Of a stretch of DNA of 64,000 bases, positions 60,883-64,000 are shown piece after piece. A program made the translations under genes and the position numbers. Location of the stretch: NCBI GenBank assembly GCA_046263755.1, contig JBJYZC010000015.1, positions 1 through 64,000 on the forward strand, read 5' to 3'. How positions within the stretch are numbered: the stretch's first letter is position 1; each line of letters opens with the position of its first letter. The stretch comes from Lachnocurva sp029100405. Lineage in GTDB: Bacteria > Bacillota > Clostridia > Lachnospirales > Lachnospiraceae. Below the pieces are notes generated by a model that saw nothing but the letters and a program-made list of their open reading frames with translations, was not told where the DNA came from and did no database searches.

Positions 60883-62832
60883 TTGACCGACATCCGAGAC
60901 TACTTAAAGCAGAAGATCCTGGTTTTCGATGGTGCCTTTGGCACCTATTATCAGGAAGAGCTTGCCCGAATTTCACGAAAGGCCGGATCGATTCCGAAAG
61001 CAGGCCATCCTTCGGATCAAACCTCCGCTTCCAAACAGGAGGAATCCTCCTCTTCCGATCCGACATCCGGCTTCGATCCATCCATGAATACGCCCTGCGA
61101 GATGGGAAATATAGACCGGCCCGATCTCGTGAAGAAGATCCACAAGGACTATCTCTTCGCAGGTGCCCGGGCCATAAAGACCAACACCTTTGCCGCTTAT
61201 TCTTTGAATTTGAAGGGAAAGGATGAAGCAGAATTCGTTATACAAAAGGGTCTTTCTCTGGCCAGACAAGCCATCTTCGAATGGAGAAAAGAGTCCGGTC
61301 ATATGTCAGAAGACTTAGATCCGGTCTACATTTTCGCCGATCTCGGTCCTGCTCCCGGGGACGGACCAAAGCAGAAGGCATCTCAATATATCGAAGCTGC
61401 GGATACGTTTTTAAAGGCCGGGATTTCATGTTTTCTCTTCGAGACACAGAGAGACAGCGAGGGCATCTTAGAGGCAGTGAAGTATATCCGAAAAGAAAAC
61501 CGAGATGCCTTCATTGCCGTAACATATGGTGTGCTGCCCGATGGCTACTCAACCGAGGGCCAGTTCTATATGCGCCTGATCCAGGAAACTCTGGCTACTG
61601 GCCTGGTTGACCTGTCCGGCCTGAACTGCATCTCCAATCCGGGATCCATGTTCCGGCTCCTGGAGAAGCTCCCTGCCTCGATCCGGCCCCGCCTGCTTGC
61701 CATGCCAAATGCCGGTTATCCGGTGGTTCGGGGATTCCGATCTTTCTTCGATGGAAATCCGGATTATTTTCAGACATCCATGCAGTCGATCCTGGATCTT
61801 GGCCTAAGGGCGGTCGGCGGCTGCTGTGGCACAAGTCCGGCCTATATTAAAAAGCTGTCTGCGATCTGCCAGGGGCGGAAACTGAAAGAACTGGACTACA
61901 AGAGCCCGGGAGGGGACTGGACTATCCCTTCGATCCCCGGGACAATCAAGAATCCCCCCTCTTCCAACAACCGCCTGCTTACAAAACTTCAAAGGGGCGA
62001 GAAAGTAATTGCCGTAGAATTGGATCCCCCGAAAAATGCTGACCTCTCCAGCTTCATGGAAGGAGCCCGGGCCTTAAAGGCTGCCGGCGTGGACACCCTG
62101 ACCATTGCCGACTGTCCCATTGCCCAGGCCCGGATGGATTCGACGCTTCTTGCCTGCAAGGTCAAGCGGGAACTCGATCTGGATGTGATCCCCCACATGA
62201 CCTGCCGGGACCGGAATATCAATGCTACCAAGGCTCTGCTTCTCGGCGGCCACGCCGAAGGCATTCGAAATGTCCTGATCATCACGGGGGATCCCATCCC
62301 CACTGCAGAACGGGATGAAGTTAAGACCGTCTATCAGTTTAACTCCCGAAAACTGATGGCCTTTATCGATTCTTTGAATCAGGAGGTCTTCGCCGGCGAC
62401 CAATTCGGCATTTTCGGGGCATTGAATGTCAACGCCTTAAATTTCACTGTGGAATTGGGACGTGCCAGAGAGAAGATGAGTCAGGGCTGTATCGGTTTCC
62501 TGACTCAGCCGGTTCTGACGGAGGAGGCCATGGAAAATCTCCGTCTGGCCCGCCGGGAACTTCCGAATGCCTATCTCCTCGCCGGTCTGATTCCGGTAAT
62601 CAGCGAACGGAATGGGCGTTTTATGGATCAGGAGATCAACGGGATCTCGGTTCCCGAAGACATGATTCGATCCTACCACGGTCTTGACCGTGCAGAAGGA
62701 GAAATCTTGGGACAAAAGTACGTGAAATCTATCTATGCCCGGATTCAGGATCTTGTCGATGGGGTCTACCTCATGACTCCCTTCCACAGATATCAGCTCA
62801 TGGCTCGGATTGTAAAGGATCTGAGAGGTTGA
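60883..62832 (+). CDS. Homocysteine S-methyltransferase-MTHFR fusion
   Basis: 649 aa. The N-terminal half is a homocysteine-binding domain (FDGAFGTYYQEEL at the start, GGCCGTSPAYIKK near 325); the C-terminal half is a methylenetetrahydrofolate reductase (VIAVELDPPKN, NVLIITGDPIPT). It would make methyl-THF and support methyl transfer to homocysteine with MetH just upstream. A low-complexity insert (~residues 35-70) interrupts the first domain and contains the 12-mer motif. The start is TTG, six bases after AAGGAGG. Confidence 0.92.
   Translation: MTDIRDYLKQKILVFDGAFGTYYQEELARISRKAGSIPKAGHPSDQTSASKQEESSSSDPTSGFDPSMNTPCEMGNIDRPDLVKKIHKDYLFAGARAIKTNTFAAYSLNLKGKDEAEFVIQKGLSLARQAIFEWRKESGHMSEDLDPVYIFADLGPAPGDGPKQKASQYIEAADTFLKAGISCFLFETQRDSEGILEAVKYIRKENRDAFIAVTYGVLPDGYSTEGQFYMRLIQETLATGLVDLSGLNCISNPGSMFRLLEKLPASIRPRLLAMPNAGYPVVRGFRSFFDGNPDYFQTSMQSILDLGLRAVGGCCGTSPAYIKKLSAICQGRKLKELDYKSPGGDWTIPSIPGTIKNPPSSNNRLLTKLQRGEKVIAVELDPPKNADLSSFMEGARALKAAGVDTLTIADCPIAQARMDSTLLACKVKRELDLDVIPHMTCRDRNINATKALLLGGHAEGIRNVLIITGDPIPTAERDEVKTVYQFNSRKLMAFIDSLNQEVFAGDQFGIFGALNVNALNFTVELGRAREKMSQGCIGFLTQPVLTEEAMENLRLARRELPNAYLLAGLIPVISERNGRFMDQEINGISVPEDMIRSYHGLDRAEGEILGQKYVKSIYARIQDLVDGVYLMTPFHRYQLMARIVKDLRG
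61106..61117 (+). repeat. Exact 12-mer motif GAAATATAGACC
   Basis: Lies at the edge of the low-complexity insertion of the methyltransferase-MTHFR gene (Gly-Asn-Ile-Asp). Confidence 0.8.
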
Positions 62833-62849
62833 AAACCGTGAAAAACAGC

Positions 62850-62895
62850 CAGCCCCTGATAGGTGTCCGGATTTCCGGGTACCTGTCAGGGGCTG
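62850..62895 (+). terminator. Terminator of the methionine synthase operon
   Basis: CAGCCCCTGATAGGT pairs with ACCTGTCAGGGGCTG with an inner CCGG/CCGG; T5 follows on the + strand. Confidence 0.85.
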
Positions 62896-62941
62896 ACTGC
62901 TTTTTAATGACTGCTTGTTAATAGTAAATGCTTTTCTGTTT

Positions 62942-63502
62942 TTAATTCTGCCTGGGTTTCGACCAGAAATCGACCGGCTCATAATCCTGTAACTTAGCCA
63001 GGAAACCTCGATCCGCCAGTTCCTTCTGAATGATATCCAGGATCTCTTCGCTGTCTGCCGTAACGGTATGATAATGATATCCGGCGGTGATATTGGAAAG
63101 CGGGGAACTCTTGCCTCCGGAGATCTCTTCCTCATAGCGCTTCACATCCAGGCGGGAACGGATATGCATGGGTGCCCGGATAATGCCATAAACCCTGTGA
63201 TAGACAAAGACATCTTCGATCCTGCCTCCGCAGTCAACGATCAGATTCATCTCTTCCGAAGCTTCTTCCGGCATATGGTGGACCTTAAAAACGCGGCTCT
63301 TCTGTGCCTTCACCTGATGGTCCAGGACATAACCCCTTGCAGCCGAGAGGATCGGACATCCCTCTGCCCGAAGCAGGGCGATGTCCTGTACGATCACCTG
63401 CCTGCTTACTGCAAACTTTCTGGCAAGCGCACTTCCGGAAACCTGCCTGTCGCTCTCTTGTAAAATTTTAAGAATTGCCTCCCGGCGCTCTGTTCCCGTC
63501 AA
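62942..63502 (-). CDS. niaR: NiaR-type NAD synthesis repressor
   Basis: 186 aa: an N-terminal HTH_11 domain (REAILKILQESDRQVSGSAL) and a C-terminal 3H domain with conserved histidines (HHMPEE, VYHRVYGIIRAP, GYHYHT). NiaR represses de novo NAD genes or niacin uptake when nicotinate is present. Downstream of nadC on the same strand, 81 bp apart, so part of the nad operon it controls. Confidence 0.92.
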   Translation of the reverse strand: MTGTERREAILKILQESDRQVSGSALARKFAVSRQVIVQDIALLRAEGCPILSAARGYVLDHQVKAQKSRVFKVHHMPEEASEEMNLIVDCGGRIEDVFVYHRVYGIIRAPMHIRSRLDVKRYEEEISGGKSSPLSNITAGYHYHTVTADSEEILDIIQKELADRGFLAKLQDYEPVDFWSKPRQN

Positions 63503-63583
63503 TTTCCTTTCACCTGCCCTTATTCACTCTGTTATCACAATCATCTGATTCGATACGAAACAGGAATATCCGAATGATGTTCT

Positions 63584-64000
63584 TCAGATCGCATGAAGAT
63601 GCTTCATAGAAATATCCAGAATCGGAGCCGAATGGGTCAAGGCTCCACTCGATATATAATTTACACCAAGATCCGTGAGACTTGCAATCTTTTCACATGT
63701 GACATTGCCGGAGACCTCGACCTCTGCCCTCTTATCAATGATCTTCATTGCCTCTGCCATCAGGTCATGGCTCATATTATCCAGCATGATGATATCGGCG
63801 CCGGCTTCTACTGCTTCCCGAACCTGATCCAGATTTTCTACCTCGATTTCAATTTTTCTTACAAAGGGTGCATAAGCACGCGCCATCTCTACTGCCTGCT
63901 TCACACCGCCGGCTGCTCCGATATGATTGTCCTTCAAAAGGACTCCATCGGACAGATTATATCGGTGGTTATGACCATTGCCAATTCGAACCGCATATTT
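63584..64000 (-). CDS. nadC: Nicotinate-nucleotide pyrophosphorylase, 5' end outside window
   Basis: The frame is open to the right edge; 138 residues of the C-terminal part are visible. RIGNGHNHRYNLSDGVLLKDNHI and VEVENLDQVREAV are hallmarks of NadC, which makes nicotinate mononucleotide from quinolinate and PRPP. The ILDNMS-type loop (IIMLDNMS) and GVNYISSGALTHS end the barrel. It normally follows nadA and nadB, which would lie to the right. Confidence 0.93.
   Translation of the reverse strand, partial: KYAVRIGNGHNHRYNLSDGVLLKDNHIGAAGGVKQAVEMARAYAPFVRKIEIEVENLDQVREAVEAGADIIMLDNMSHDLMAEAMKIIDKRAEVEVSGNVTCEKIASLTDLGVNYISSGALTHSAPILDISMKHLHAI

Overview
The window reads as chromosome of a low-to-mid GC Gram-positive anaerobe of the Clostridia, most likely Lachnospiraceae. 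This rests on gene content and control style: Veg, a GlpP leader system, a tRNA-dependent T-box before trp genes, ECF transporters, a class B sortase, DUF1667 and DUF4250 proteins, NiaR, and strong AGGAGG ribosome binding sites. The genus cannot be fixed from sequence alone. No rRNA, tRNA or CRISPR array was found.

Layout. 1-2.5 kb: end of an IS30-type transposase, a bipolar 70-bp repeat array, and a promoter-to-terminator unit that looks like a ~430-nt structured RNA. 2.5-13.2 kb: housekeeping and envelope genes (map, an NlpC/P60 hydrolase, veg, plsC, an alpha/beta hydrolase-murF-ddl operon, an HTH/TPR-like regulator, hpf). 13.5-17.1 kb: an SDR reductase and an amino-acid ABC importer. 17.2-21.1 kb: a second repeat array and a glycerol-3-phosphate oxidation operon with a leader terminator; its likely antiterminator glpP lies at 24.3 kb. 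21.3-32.9 kb: gpmI, murI, dtd, a GGDEF protein, mgtE, a DinB-type polymerase operon divergent from a LexA-like repressor, and rsmH. 32.9-36.2 kb: thiM-thiE-thiW-thiD under a TPP riboswitch. 36.2-41.6 kb: class B sortase, an O-antigen-ligase-like membrane protein, and a surface protein ending in SPKTG. 41.9-46.8 kb: trpD-trpCF-trpB-trpA behind a T-box. 47.3-50.4 kb: nitrilase, LysR regulator, MFS transporter. 50.9-62.8 kb: a probable cobalamin capture and use cluster (DUF4430 surface protein, EcfT, fused EcfA-EcfA, an S-component-like membrane protein, a sortase-anchored beta-propeller protein, the methionine synthase activation domain, MetH and a homocysteine methyltransferase-MTHFR fusion). 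62.9-64 kb: niaR and the 3' part of nadC.

Three genome-level patterns stand out. First, the 12-mer GAAATATAGACC occurs exactly seven times, with several near copies, in genes and between them, and six of the seven point the same way. Second, at least six genes have their 3' end, including the stop codon, tandemly duplicated just downstream at near-constant periods (29 to 60 bp). Third, a dispersed repeat of about 70 bp forms arrays in which forward copies are followed by inverted copies (1.4 kb and 17.3 kb), plus a solo copy at 50.8 kb. All three are seen directly; what they do is unknown.

Many genes carry regulatory leaders that can be read from the sequence: TPP riboswitch plus terminator, T-box plus terminator, GlpP-type leader terminator, and strong promoters with 17-bp spacers for veg, hpf, glp, thi, trp, the S24 repressor and the structured RNA.
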